NCBI RefSeq assembly: GCF_900143525.1
Contig: NZ_FREZ01000020.1
Location: forward strand, 1-41,963
From: Ruegeria sp. Alg231-54
GTDB taxonomy: Bacteria; Pseudomonadota; Alphaproteobacteria; Rhodobacterales; Rhodobacteraceae
DNA: 41,963 nucleotides
Direction of reading: 5' to 3'
Shown here: positions 9,055-17,652 of the stretch, piece by piece
How the letters are laid out: each line of letters opens with the position of its first letter
How positions within the stretch are numbered: the first letter of the stretch is position 1
Notes under the pieces: generated by a model
Database searches by the model: none
The model's input: the letters and a program-made list of their open reading frames with translations, nothing else
What the model was told of the DNA's origin: nothing
Program-made: the position numbers and the translations under genes

Positions 9055-9999
9055 ATGAGTGAAACGGTCAAGGTTTCTATCCTGGTCATTAGTTTCAATA
9101 CCAAGGATGAAACACTGGAGGCGCTTCGTTCGGTCGTAAAAGAGACCCGAGACGTCCCGTATGAAATAATCGTGGTCGATAATGCATCCGAAGACGGATC
9201 AGCCGCCGCGATCCGTGCCGAATTTCCGAATATAAGATTGATTGCGTCAGAACAGAATCTTGGCTTTGGAAAGGCCAACAATCTGGCAGCCGCTGACGCG
9301 AAAGGTGACTTCCTGTTGCTTCTGAACCCTGACACAGTCACGCTGGGGGGGGCTGTTGACCGGCTGGTCGACTTTGCAACGGTATATCCCGATAACGGAA
9401 TCTGGGGTGGTCGTCAGTTTTATTCCGATCTCAGCCTGAACACGACGTCGTGCTGGCGGCAAATGACAATCTGGGGACAACTTATGTGGGCCTTGGGTTT
9501 GCTGAAGATGTTTCCTGACAACGGGCTGTTTAACTATGACGGCTATGGTGGATGGGACAGGGCCGATATTCGAGAGGTTGAAACCGTTTCCGGTAGCTTT
9601 CTGTTGATCCGCAGGGATCTGTGGAAAAAGCTGAATGGCTTCGACACTACCTTTATCATGTATGGCGAAGACGCGGATCTTTGTTGTCGGGCCCGTCAGG
9701 CAGGGGCCAGACCCATTGTGACCCCGAATGCCGAAATCATTCACTATGGGGGGCGATCCGAAAGGGTCCGCGCCGACAAGATGGAGCGCCTTTTGCGCGC
9801 GAAAGTCGCCTTTTCCAAAATTCATTCGAATTCGTTCCATGCCCTTGTTTTTCGGCTGGTTTTCAGGACGCTGGTCATAGTTCGGCTCTTGGGGTTCAGC
9901 CTCAAGAGGATCATCCGGCGGGATCAGAGGTCTGCGGATTCTTTTAACGTCTGGCACGATGTCTGGGCACGGCGACGTACTTGGCTACAGGGATATTGA
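9055..9999 (+). CDS. Glycosyltransferase family 2, rhamnosyltransferase (WbbL)-like
   Basis: The protein starts VSILVISFNTKDE, followed by IVVDNASEDGS, LNLGFGKANN-type nucleotide-binding residues and the metal site LLLNPDT. Later come TVSGSFLLIRRDLW and FIMYGEDADLCCRARQAG, the order found in the GT2 subgroup that includes dTDP-rhamnosyl transferases. I chose ATG at 9055 because AGGTGA lies 4 bases before it and it leaves 6 residues before the first strand. In-frame starts at 8977 (TTG, overlapping the preceding stop), 8998 and 9031 lack good ribosome sites. With the 9055 start the protein has 314 residues. No rml genes for dTDP-rhamnose are in the window, so the donor is open. A run of eight G at 9345-9352 lies within the gene. 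Confidence 0.85.
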   Translation: MSETVKVSILVISFNTKDETLEALRSVVKETRDVPYEIIVVDNASEDGSAAAIRAEFPNIRLIASEQNLGFGKANNLAAADAKGDFLLLLNPDTVTLGGAVDRLVDFATVYPDNGIWGGRQFYSDLSLNTTSCWRQMTIWGQLMWALGLLKMFPDNGLFNYDGYGGWDRADIREVETVSGSFLLIRRDLWKKLNGFDTTFIMYGEDADLCCRARQAGARPIVTPNAEIIHYGGRSERVRADKMERLLRAKVAFSKIHSNSFHALVFRLVFRTLVIVRLLGFSLKRIIRRDQRSADSFNVWHDVWARRRTWLQGY

Positions 10000-10004
10000 T
10001 CAAA

Positions 10005-11324
10005 ATGCAGGATTTTGCAGCTAACACTTCATCCAGGCCCATCAGGCTTTGCCTTTTTGGGGCCTCTCCGGATACGGCAAACCTTGGTGTTTCAGCCCTG
10101 TTTCTTTCAGTGATGCACGCGATTGCAACCCGTCATCCGAACGCACAGGTGACGGTTTTCGACTATGGCACCGGACCGCGTGTCGCCACCCTTCACTTTG
10201 ATGGAAAGCCGTTCCACTTCACCCGCATCGGTGCCAATCTGTCCCGCCGCTATTACCGTCGGGACAGCCTGTTCAACATGCGCATGAGCGCGGCACTTGG
10301 CGGGCTGGGAAATCCCGGCGTGCGGGCAATCGCACAGGCCGACGCCGTTCTCGACATCAGCGGGGGCGACAGTTTCGCAGACATCTACGGCCAAAAAAGG
10401 TTTGATGCCATAACGCAGACCAAACAACTCGCCCTGCACCAGAACACACCATTGATCCTTCTGCCTCAGACCTACGGCCCGTTCAGCGCGCCTTTGGCAC
10501 GGCGCATCGCCGGTGACATCGTGCGTGCATGCGGCATGGCCTGGGCGCGCGACGAGCGGAGCTTTGAAACACTGAAGGATTTGCTGGGTTCGGATCTCGA
10601 TCCCGCGCGGCATGACACCGGGGTCGACGTTGCCTTTGCCTTGCCACACAATAAACCCGAAACCATGCCAGACAAGCTGGTGGAGTGGATGAAGCCGGAA
10701 AGACCGCGCCCGCTTATTGGCATCAATGTCAGCGGCCTGATCCACAATCGGGGGGAGGAAGGCTCCCGGCAGTTCGGCTTCATAAGCGATTATCGCGATA
10801 TCATCCACCAGACTCTGTCCCGGTATCTCGAACAGACCGAAGCGAATATCGTGCTGATCCCACACGTCCTGGCCGCCAAGAACAATCACGATACCGACCC
10901 CGAAGCCTGTTGGGATGCCGCCCGGGCGCTGAACAACGAAGAGCGGCTGCTTGTTCTGGATGAACGTTACGATGCCATGGAGATGAAATGGGTAATCTCC
11001 CAGCTCGACTTCTTCTGCGGCACCCGCATGCATTCGACAATCGCGGGGCTATCATCCGGAGTGCCGACAGCCGCCATCGCATACAGCAAGAAAACTCTGG
11101 GTGTCTTTGAAACCTGTGGGCAGGGTCAGCATGTGGTCGACCCGCGCAGCGAAACGCTTGAGCAATGTGTTGATGGTCTCTGGGAGGCCTGGGAACACAG
11201 GGTCAGTGCGGCAAAGACCCTGGCCGAGCATTTGCCGGGCGTCAAAAGCCAGGCCCAGAGTCAGATGGACCGGATTTTCAGCTATATCAAAAACCAGAAA
11301 AACACATCCGCCAGGACGCTCTGA
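10005..11324 (+). CDS. Polysaccharide pyruvyl transferase family protein
   Basis: A 439-aa member of the WcaK/CsaB-type polysaccharide pyruvyl transferase family, which places a pyruvate ketal from phosphoenolpyruvate on a sugar or belongs to related GT-B-like enzymes. Features seen are the N-terminal CLFGASPDTANLGVSA, AVLDISGGDSFADIYG, ILLPQTYGPF, the conserved VLIPHV and the late CGTRMHSTIAGLSSGVPT with the family's Arg and His. The start is ATG at 10005; TTG at 9981 would extend it by 8 residues into the preceding gene. The gene closes the plus-strand run of two glycosyltransferases and a convergent GT2 gene ends 13 bases beyond it. Pyruvate decoration would give the polymer negative charge (inference). 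Confidence 0.87.
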   Translation: MQDFAANTSSRPIRLCLFGASPDTANLGVSALFLSVMHAIATRHPNAQVTVFDYGTGPRVATLHFDGKPFHFTRIGANLSRRYYRRDSLFNMRMSAALGGLGNPGVRAIAQADAVLDISGGDSFADIYGQKRFDAITQTKQLALHQNTPLILLPQTYGPFSAPLARRIAGDIVRACGMAWARDERSFETLKDLLGSDLDPARHDTGVDVAFALPHNKPETMPDKLVEWMKPERPRPLIGINVSGLIHNRGEEGSRQFGFISDYRDIIHQTLSRYLEQTEANIVLIPHVLAAKNNHDTDPEACWDAARALNNEERLLVLDERYDAMEMKWVISQLDFFCGTRMHSTIAGLSSGVPTAAIAYSKKTLGVFETCGQGQHVVDPRSETLEQCVDGLWEAWEHRVSAAKTLAEHLPGVKSQAQSQMDRIFSYIKNQKNTSARTL

Positions 11325-11337
11325 TAGCCGGTGATCG

Positions 11338-12234
11338 TTACCGGCTCCAGTCACCTTCGGCGTGCATGGAGCGTGGCGTGAAAGCCATCTGCAGCATTCT
11401 GCGTGCGCGATAGAGCCTAATTCTAACCAGGCACACCAAAGCCAGACCCCGTTCCCGGGTTCCCCGCAGGCGTTTGGACATCAGCACCGTTCCGATTTCT
11501 CCTGCTGGCGAGCCGGCAACGGCGATGGCCCGGACCAGCCAGCGCAACCTGCCGAAAGGTTTCATGTAATAGTCCGAGTAGTCGTGACTGATATGCCGGT
11601 CCCATTTTCGGGCCAGTTCCACAAAGGATTTGTGGGCGGGGTGATGGACAATCATGTCTCCAAAATAAATTGTGGTATAGCCGAGGGATTTTGCCCGAAA
11701 GCCCCAATCCCGATCTTCCGCAACCTCCAGCCCAGCGAAGAGGCCGACCTTTTCGAACACCTCCGCACGCATGGCGAGATTGCCGGTGCCGGAATATCCT
11801 TCAGCAATATATTTGCGGTTACGATAACCGTAGATGCGCTCATATGGCTCCAGAAAGGTGGGGTGCCCGGGAATGGCATATTGCACCTGGACATCGCCGC
11901 CAATAATTTGCGTGTCGGGATTCCGAAATGCTGCCTCAATCACAAAAAGCCAGTTTTCATGGGCATGGCAATCCGCGTCGATGAACGCCAGAATATCTCC
12001 GTGCGCCTGTTCTGCGCCAAGGTTACGGCCAGGTCCGGGGCCAAGTATCCCCTGAAACAAAAGCCGTACTTCTGGGTAGACGCTGCAGATATCCTGCGGG
12101 CTCTGCGTTGACCCATTGTCCACGACGAGGATTTCCACATCCGATCCATGGTTCTTTTGCCGATGGAGCACGTCCAGGCAGGTGCGCAGATGCTCGGGTT
12201 GATTGTAGTGCGGAATGATGACGGAAATCAGCAT
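11338..12234 (-). CDS. Glycosyltransferase family 2
   Basis: A 298-aa GT-A enzyme with ISVIIPHYNQPEHL at the N-terminus, ILVVDNGST for nucleotide binding, the GPGPGRNLGA segment and the metal site FIDADCHAH. It also has SGTGNLAMRAEVFEKVG and VAEDRDWGFRA acceptor-side motifs. ATG at 12234 is the only sensible start. It is transcribed toward the pyruvyl transferase gene and away from the export operon at 12823, so the roughly 590-bp gap upstream probably carries two divergent promoters. Its sugar is unknown. Confidence 0.86.
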   Translation of the reverse strand: MLISVIIPHYNQPEHLRTCLDVLHRQKNHGSDVEILVVDNGSTQSPQDICSVYPEVRLLFQGILGPGPGRNLGAEQAHGDILAFIDADCHAHENWLFVIEAAFRNPDTQIIGGDVQVQYAIPGHPTFLEPYERIYGYRNRKYIAEGYSGTGNLAMRAEVFEKVGLFAGLEVAEDRDWGFRAKSLGYTTIYFGDMIVHHPAHKSFVELARKWDRHISHDYSDYYMKPFGRLRWLVRAIAVAGSPAGEIGTVLMSKRLRGTRERGLALVCLVRIRLYRARRMLQMAFTPRSMHAEGDWSR

Positions 12235-12822
12235 AAAGCAATCTCGAAAATAATTTGATGAAAAGGTATCAGATGCCGCGCAATCCAGAAAGGCGTGGAC
12301 TGATCTGCTTCAACCCTATGATACATCCGTATTTGCCATTTCCCCGCGAATAAGAAATCAGAATCCCGGTTTGTCCGTGGTAAAGTGAAATGGCTAATTC
12401 AGAAAGAGTCCAGTCAGAGAGCCTGCACTTGCCTGGGAAAGAAGTAACGGACCTTACGATTGATCCGTCGGTAATTGCATATGTACGATAACGATTCGAA
12501 AATCAGGTCACTATCAGATTTGTTCTGAATATGGATACAGTTCCATACGGAACGTCAATTTTGATGCCTGTAATTGATTAATCGTTCCTGTCGGAAAGTC
12601 TGGAAAAAGGGTGATGAACCCTTACATAGATCAAAAGACTGACCAGTTGGTGTGACGGTCGTTGCAAGAGTTTCGCCCCAAGGGGTAGGCGGGGAGAGTT
12701 GTGACCGCTACAATCGTGATCTGATTGAATCGTATTATGAGCTCGGTTGCTTTGTTCCATAGCCGTTTCCGAGTTTGTTTTGTTGTGTCGAGTGTTGATG
12801 TTTTTTGAAAGTTGTCGTTCGC
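12235..12822. promoter_or_regulatory. Divergent control region between a GT2 gene and the export operon
   Basis: No gene is supported here. It contains an inverted repeat GTTCC-ATAC-GGAAC at 12540-12553, a short hairpin AAGGG-TGATGAA-CCCTT near 12607, and an element at about 12433-12461 (CTGGGAAAG then ACGGACCTTAC) that recurs before the sugar-phosphate transferase gene at 28534-28563. These are candidate regulator sites for polysaccharide expression; the regulator is not in the window. Confidence 0.45.
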
Positions 12823-13737
12823 ATGAGCAATGATCTCTATGTCGAGCATTTCGGGCTAACCGAGCGGCCGTTCACGCTGCTGCCGGATCCAGGTTTTTTG
12901 TTCTGGTCAAAGGTTCACAAACGCGCCTTCATGGTGCTAGAGTTTGGTATCCTGTCCCGGGCTCCCATCACTCTGATCACCGGCGAGATCGGATCAGGAA
13001 AAACGACCCTGATCCAGAAACTTCTTAGCCAGATGGATGATAATATCACCACTGGCCTGATCTCGAACGCGCATCGCGGGCGTGGCGAAATGCTGCAATG
13101 GGTTCTGAATGCGCTGGATGTCCCGGTCAATCCGCGGGTTCCCTATGTGCAGCTTTTCCAGACGCTGCTGGATTTCCTGATTGCAGAATACGCCGCCGGT
13201 CGACGGGTGGCGCTGATTTTTGACGAGGCACAGAACCTGTCGCGCGAAGGCCTCGAAGAACTGCGGATGCTGACCAATATCAACTCTAACAAAGACGAAC
13301 TGGTGCAGTTGATTCTGGTCGGGCAGCCCGAGTTGCGGGACATGGTTCTGGATCCAAACATGCGCCAACTAGCCCAGAGGGTGGCAGCCAGCTTTCACCT
13401 ACCAGGCATGGACCGGAAAACCGTTACCGACTACATCGCACACCGGTTGCAGGTCGCTGGCGGCACTGGTGAGGAATTCACGCCCGGGGCTTGTGCCATG
13501 GTGTATGAGACGACTGCGGGCATTCCGCGCCTCGTCAACCAGCTTTGCGAATTTGGCCTGCTATATGCCTGGAGCGACGATAGCATGACTGTGTCGGAGA
13601 GAATTGTGCAAAACGTTCTGGACGATGACGTGTTCTTCGGAGCGCTTTCTACGCCGGATTGCGGCGAGAAAAAAAAACTTCAGGTTCTGACGCTAAATCA
13701 GGAAGAGCGAATCCTGCCAAAGGAAAAGGCGGGGTGA
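12823..13737 (+). CDS. ExeA-like AAA ATPase of the exosortase/polysaccharide locus
   Basis: A 304-aa ATPase with Walker A GEIGSGKTT (54-62), Walker B VALIFDEAQNL, sensor-like ILVGQPEL and an arginine-rich LAQRVAASFHL, the arrangement of ExeA/GspA-type AAA proteins. The opening YVEHFGLTERPFTLLPDPGFLF is characteristic of the XrtA-associated secretion ATPase subfamily found beside PEP-CTERM polysaccharide genes. I chose ATG at 12823; TTG at 12805 adds 6 residues but has no better ribosome site. It leads a three-gene operon with the chain-length protein 52 bases downstream and the kinase-like gene. ATP-driven assistance to export or assembly is the family expectation; its precise target is not known. 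The basic C-terminal 30 residues lie outside the ATPase fold. Confidence 0.87.
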   Translation: MSNDLYVEHFGLTERPFTLLPDPGFLFWSKVHKRAFMVLEFGILSRAPITLITGEIGSGKTTLIQKLLSQMDDNITTGLISNAHRGRGEMLQWVLNALDVPVNPRVPYVQLFQTLLDFLIAEYAAGRRVALIFDEAQNLSREGLEELRMLTNINSNKDELVQLILVGQPELRDMVLDPNMRQLAQRVAASFHLPGMDRKTVTDYIAHRLQVAGGTGEEFTPGACAMVYETTAGIPRLVNQLCEFGLLYAWSDDSMTVSERIVQNVLDDDVFFGALSTPDCGEKKKLQVLTLNQEERILPKEKAG

Positions 13738-13789
13738 CAGTGTTGGATTACAATCGGGCTCAGTTCGACGGAAAACGGGATAACTGAAC

Positions 13790-15316
13790 GTGGACTTACG
13801 GTTTTACTGGTCGATCTTTTCGCGGCGGCTGCCGTATTTCATGCTTGTCGCAACCGTGATCAGCGCGGCGTCGATCATCGTCGCTTTCTCTCTGCCGCCA
13901 GCCTATGTGTCAGAGATGAAACTGATCGTCGAAGCGCCTCGGATTCCCGACGATCTGGCCGCATCGACGGTGCGCACCCCGGCGCAACAGCAACTTGAGC
14001 TTCTTGAACAAAGGCTGCTGACCCGGGCCAACCTGATCGATATCGCCAACCGGCAAAGGGTATTCCCGGATATCTCTGAAATGTTGCCGGACCGGATCGT
14101 CTCGGCGATGCGGGCGCGCACCACAGTGCGTGCAAGCAACCACAGGGCGCCGGTGCCGCTGATGCAGATCAGTTTCGAGGCGCGATCAGGCGCGGTCGCG
14201 GCAGGGGTGCTCAATGAATACCTGAATCTGATCCAGCAGGAAGACGTCCGGTCCCGCACCGCGCGCGCAGCGCAAACGCTTGAATTTTTTGAACAGGAAG
14301 TGGCGCGCCTGAGTGAGGAATTGGCTAGGCGCAATGCCCGCCTGCTAGCCTTCAAGACCGAAAACTCCGATGCACTGCCGGAAAGCCTCGATTACAAGCT
14401 CAGCCAGCAAACGCTGCTGCAGGAGCGTCAGGCGATGCTCGAACGCGAAATCGCGGGCCTTGAGGATCAGCGCCAGAACCTGATCCTGATTTTCGAATCC
14501 ACCGGGCGCGTGAACGGGTTCGAAAGGACGCAGCAGTCTCCGGAAAGCCGGGAACTTGAAGAACTCCGCCGCCAGCTCGGCGAAGCGCTAATCATCTATT
14601 CCGAACAGAACCCGCGTGTGAAGGTGCTCAAAGCGCGCATTGCCGAGATGGAAAAGACGGTACAGCCCCGTCCTGAGGACGACGAGGATACCACGGGCAA
14701 CGCACTGCTTGATGTACAGCTGGCCGAGATCGCAACCCGTATTGATGTGCTCAGAGGACAACAATCCGCGACACAGGCACGGCTGGAAAAAGTGACCGAC
14801 ACGATCAACCGGACGCCCGCCACATCGATCCAGATCGAAGAACTGACCCAAGACCGGGACAACCTGCAACAACAGTACAATCTGGCCGTTGACCGGCTTT
14901 CCCGGGCCAGCACCGGCGAACGGATCGAAGTGACGGCACAGGGCCAGCGCGTGTCCGTGATCGAACCACCAGTTGTGCCGAACCGGCCGTCCAAGCCCAA
15001 CCGAACTTTGATCGCTGCCGGCGGATGCTTTCTGGGTATTCTCGCGGGGCTTGGTCTGGTTGTGCTGCTGGAAATGCTGAACCGATCTGTCCGGCGGCCG
15101 GAAGATCTGGTCGCGCGCCTGGACATCACGCCTCTGGCGACCATTCCATACATCTCAACACCGGGGGAAATTTGGCGGCGACGGGGGTTCAAACTGGCGC
15201 GGCTGACGATCATACTCGTTAGCGTGTCGGCCGGGGTATATGCGATACACACCTATTATCAGCCTCTGGATCTGATGGCCGAGAGGGTTATGGAAAAAAT
15301 CGGGACGCGCTGGTGA
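13790..15316 (+). CDS. Chain-length determinant / polysaccharide co-polymerase (Wzz/GumC type)
   Basis: The 508-aa protein has a transmembrane segment at about 15-35, a long periplasmic region and a second transmembrane segment at about 399-420. A third hydrophobic stretch lies near 462-478. Coiled-coil-rich sequence at about 160-250 and 305-375 (for example EFFEQEVARLSEELARRNAR) is typical of PCP proteins. The PNRPSKPNR motif before the second membrane segment is the classic Wzz signature. It sets polymer length and gates export together with the polymerase and outer-membrane channel. The start is GTG at 13790. Unlike fused BY-kinases, the kinase-like domain is a separate gene 41 bases downstream. 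The form is like the XrtA-associated chain-length proteins. Confidence 0.9.
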   Translation: MDLRFYWSIFSRRLPYFMLVATVISAASIIVAFSLPPAYVSEMKLIVEAPRIPDDLAASTVRTPAQQQLELLEQRLLTRANLIDIANRQRVFPDISEMLPDRIVSAMRARTTVRASNHRAPVPLMQISFEARSGAVAAGVLNEYLNLIQQEDVRSRTARAAQTLEFFEQEVARLSEELARRNARLLAFKTENSDALPESLDYKLSQQTLLQERQAMLEREIAGLEDQRQNLILIFESTGRVNGFERTQQSPESRELEELRRQLGEALIIYSEQNPRVKVLKARIAEMEKTVQPRPEDDEDTTGNALLDVQLAEIATRIDVLRGQQSATQARLEKVTDTINRTPATSIQIEELTQDRDNLQQQYNLAVDRLSRASTGERIEVTAQGQRVSVIEPPVVPNRPSKPNRTLIAAGGCFLGILAGLGLVVLLEMLNRSVRRPEDLVARLDITPLATIPYISTPGEIWRRRGFKLARLTIILVSVSAGVYAIHTYYQPLDLMAERVMEKIGTRW

Positions 15317-15357
15317 TCCGCCGCCTGAATAGCTTTGATCGGGAAGGATAGCGGTCG

Positions 15358-16179
15358 ATGGAGAAACTGCAGGTTGCCATAGAAAAGGCACGGTCGCAGC
15401 GGCAGAAAGCCGGTAACCCCCGGCCTGCTACCGAACCGGTGGTAAAACCTGTCAAGCCGACGGATGAGAGCCTGAGGGAACGTTGGAAAGATCTGACGCA
15501 GATCGACGTGCCCGAGTCTGCCCTTAGCCGCAACCGACTTGTCGCCAGCGCCGACGGACCCGCAGCGGGGCCGTTCGACATGCTGCGCACCCGTATTCTG
15601 CAACAGGCCAGAAGCCGGGAGTGGAAAAGGGTTGCGCTGGTTTCACCACACAGTGCTTGCGGCAAGAGTACCGCAGCAGCCAACCTCGCCTTTAGCTTCG
15701 GACGGCAGTCCGATCTGCGCACGATCGTTCTGGATCTTGACCTGCGTCGCAGTGGGTTGCGTAAAATTCTTAGCCAGCACTGCCAGCACACGATGGCCGA
15801 TGTGCTGCGGGGAGACGTCCCGTTTTCCAAGCATGCTCAGCGGCTTGGCGAAAACGTGGCACTGGGGTTAAACGGCAGCACTGTTCGAAATGCCGCCGAA
15901 GTCCTGCAAAGCACGAAAGCCGGAGAGGTGCTGGATTCACTCCAGGCCGGGTTCGAACCGGACCTTATGCTGTTCGACATGCCCCCGCTGATGGAGGTGG
16001 ATGACAATTTCGGCTTCCTGGGGAATGTGGATTGCGCCCTGTTGCTGATCGAAGCCGAACGCACCACGATCGACCAGATCGATGTGGCCGAGCGCCAATT
16101 GTCGGAGTTAACGAATGTGATGGGTGTCGTTCTGAACAAGGCCCATTATACAGAGGGCGCGTATGGGTATGGATATTAG
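15358..16179 (+). CDS. CpsD/CapB-type tyrosine-kinase-like ATPase
   Basis: A 273-aa cytoplasmic P-loop protein of the BY-kinase group that works with Wzz proteins. The P-loop reads SPHSACGKST (96-105); the usual PGEGKS core is replaced by SACGKS, while the catalytic Lys103 and Ser104 are kept. Walker A' is VLDLDLRRSG and Walker B LMLFDMPP. The C-terminus is a tyrosine cluster (Tyr264, 269, 271, 273), the usual autophosphorylation tail. The N-terminal 60 residues are basic and Pro-rich, probably an extended linker. It is the last gene of the operon beginning at 12823. A partner phosphatase is not seen in the window. Confidence 0.87.
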   Translation: MEKLQVAIEKARSQRQKAGNPRPATEPVVKPVKPTDESLRERWKDLTQIDVPESALSRNRLVASADGPAAGPFDMLRTRILQQARSREWKRVALVSPHSACGKSTAAANLAFSFGRQSDLRTIVLDLDLRRSGLRKILSQHCQHTMADVLRGDVPFSKHAQRLGENVALGLNGSTVRNAAEVLQSTKAGEVLDSLQAGFEPDLMLFDMPPLMEVDDNFGFLGNVDCALLLIEAERTTIDQIDVAERQLSELTNVMGVVLNKAHYTEGAYGYGY

Positions 16180-16505
16180 TCTCAGAACCCGCTGAAATTT
16201 TGTTGGAAGCAAATTTCATCGTTCGGAACGGATCAGCGACGTGTCTGATATTCTGCCCTGTGAAGATGCATCGGGTGCATCAAGATTTTCCTCTTGGCAA
16301 CTGTCATCACTCACACACAGTCAATCAAAGTAGCGCGCACCAACCTGCAAAACACGTCTTGAACCTGCCCAAGGCCCAACTGAACAGAATGTGCATATTT
16401 GGGCGTTATAGAAAAATAACGGGGCATGGTTCGGCTATCGCGGTTGCTACATTGCTGTTCCTCAGAAACAGCAGAGACCTCATAGAATAACCCAAAGAAG
16501 CGACT
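16180..16505. other. Gene-free gap between the export operon and the replication core
   Basis: About 325 bases between two convergent genes. I see no supported gene, no strong hairpin with T-run and no repeat; the open frame that crosses it is an extension of an off-frame reading of the kinase gene. It marks the junction of the polysaccharide block and the replication block. Confidence 0.5.
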
Positions 16506-17192
16506 CTAACTGCCTGCCTCAATACGGAGGACTCTGATCGCCGGGTCTACGCGGCTATATGCTGCCAGCAATCGTCCAGACCAATTCTGATCAATGTAAT
16601 CAGCCATGAAACGTGATGGCGCGACCAAGGTCACTGTCCCCCCTGCCCTATCAGCTTCAGTCAGATGTTGGAACCAACTGCTCCATAACTCCGGATCGCG
16701 CCCATGCAGGACTGCCTGAACCCGACTCCAGACGTCACCAGCCGCATCAGGCGAAAAATCCTTGGCTTTGAAAGGGACGACGTTGGTTGTCTCTTCCGGT
16801 TCAACCGACATCCGCGACAGGAAATCGGATCCGATTGTGGGCCAGATATCCGACGTGTCGATCATCAGCTGCTTCAGATCCAACTCATAGACGGCAACGC
16901 GCCCCCGCACGGCCGGGCGTTTGACGGCGATCCATCCCATCGCACGAAGCTTTGCCATCTCGCGTTTGACCGTGCGCTCATTCACAGACCAGAGCCGGGC
17001 TATTTCTTCCCGTCCGATCGACAGCTCATTGTTGCGCCAGTTATACCGAGTGGTGATTAGGGCAACGACGCGCAGGATGCTGCGCTGTCTGTGCTTGTCG
17101 CCTGACAAGGCGTATACGGCCAATGCAGACAGAATATCATACTTGAAAGCCGGCGCATTTCGTCCAGCCGGTTTCGCAACCTGTATTTCCAT
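16506..17192 (-). CDS. DnaA-like plasmid replication initiator
   Basis: A 228-aa initiator of the DnaA-like replicase type known from roseobacter plasmids. It would bind the plasmid origin and recruit replication factors. The N-terminal part (KYDILSALAV, RYNWRNNELSIGREEIARLW, NERTVKREMAKLRAMGW) is a winged-helix/HTH region. The C-terminal 75 residues (VWSRVQAVL, DPELWSSWFQHL, VTLVAPSRFMADYIDQNW) resemble DnaA domain I, here placed at the C-terminus, and no AAA+ ATPase domain is present. I chose ATG at 17192; TTG at 17252 would add 20 residues. It is divergent from its parAB operon, as usual for this replicon class, with the presumed origin and a parS site between them. Confidence 0.82.
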   Translation of the reverse strand: MEIQVAKPAGRNAPAFKYDILSALAVYALSGDKHRQRSILRVVALITTRYNWRNNELSIGREEIARLWSVNERTVKREMAKLRAMGWIAVKRPAVRGRVAVYELDLKQLMIDTSDIWPTIGSDFLSRMSVEPEETTNVVPFKAKDFSPDAAGDVWSRVQAVLHGRDPELWSSWFQHLTEADRAGGTVTLVAPSRFMADYIDQNWSGRLLAAYSRVDPAIRVLRIEAGS

Positions 17193-17252
17193 TCTCACCG
17201 CTCTGCCTGCCTCGTGCGGAGCTATGCCGCCAGTCTTACGCTGTTCACCCAA

Positions 17253-17560
17253 CGCTTTTCACTATCGTGACACAATTAACGTCCAAATGATCGGTTGTGT
17301 CAAGCGGAGTCTGCGACGAGATCGTTTTGCGGTCAGGCCCGCATCAAAATTCAAAAGAAAACTGGTGAAGTATTGGTGATGGGGGGCATCCTGAATGTCC
17401 CCCTATTGATCTCTTTTGCCCCCCTATATAGGGGAGTTTCCAGCCTCGTGGCCCCCTAAGTATTGGGGCGAGGGTCAATGTTAGGGGGGCTTTTATTCCA
17501 TTGCTCCGAATCGATTCCGGCGCTGTTTTCCCCTGCTTTCTTACCCGTGGGTAAGATCAT
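17253..17560. other. Presumed origin region of the DnaA-like replicon
   Basis: The stretch between the initiator and parA holds repeated C/G-runs: CCCCCTA at 17399-17405, CCCCCCTA at 17419-17426 (inside the perfect palindrome CCCCTATATAGGGG at 17421-17434), CCCCCTAAGTATTGGGG at 17452-17468, and TAGGGGGG in reverse at 17482-17489. These look like initiator-binding repeats of irregular spacing. No consensus DnaA box is seen here. The origin role is inferred from position and repetition. Confidence 0.5.
17540..17555. promoter_or_regulatory. Partition site (parS) copy 1, upstream of parA
   Basis: CTTACCCGTGGGTAAG is an inverted repeat with 7-bp arms around a 2-base centre. The same site occurs in reverse orientation inside parA (18636-18651) and at the end of parB (20049-20063) and nowhere else that I found. 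Three copies confined to one par operon point to the ParB-binding centromere of the DnaA-like replicon; this copy could also repress the parAB promoter. Confidence 0.75.
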
Positions 17561-17579
17561 ACCGGCATCATATTTTCTT

Positions 17580-17594
17580 TTGCGTAAAACGCAA
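17580..17594. promoter_or_regulatory. Inverted repeat before parA, possible autorepression operator
   Basis: TTGCGT-AAA-ACGCAA lies about 60 bases before the parA start, and a further half-site GCGTAAA follows at about 17601. ParA proteins with an N-terminal DNA-binding region commonly bind such operators. The assignment is inference from position. Confidence 0.45.
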
Positions 17595-17652
17595 TTTCAG
17601 CGTAAATACAAAAATATCTAAAAATAGCGTCCTAAGAAACGAGACTCGAGGC

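Noticed and set aside
9345..9352. Run of eight G in the GT2 gene as a second phase-variable tract
   Set aside because: Eight bases is within what G/C-rich genes show by chance, and it lies mid-gene; not strong enough beside the 11-base tract in pssD.
10107..11033. 308-codon minus-strand frame under the pyruvyl transferase gene
   Set aside because: Antisense shadow of a gene with clear family motifs; no ribosome site or domain.
16032..16490. 152-codon frame after the kinase gene
   Set aside because: It begins inside the kinase gene in another frame and has no family resemblance.
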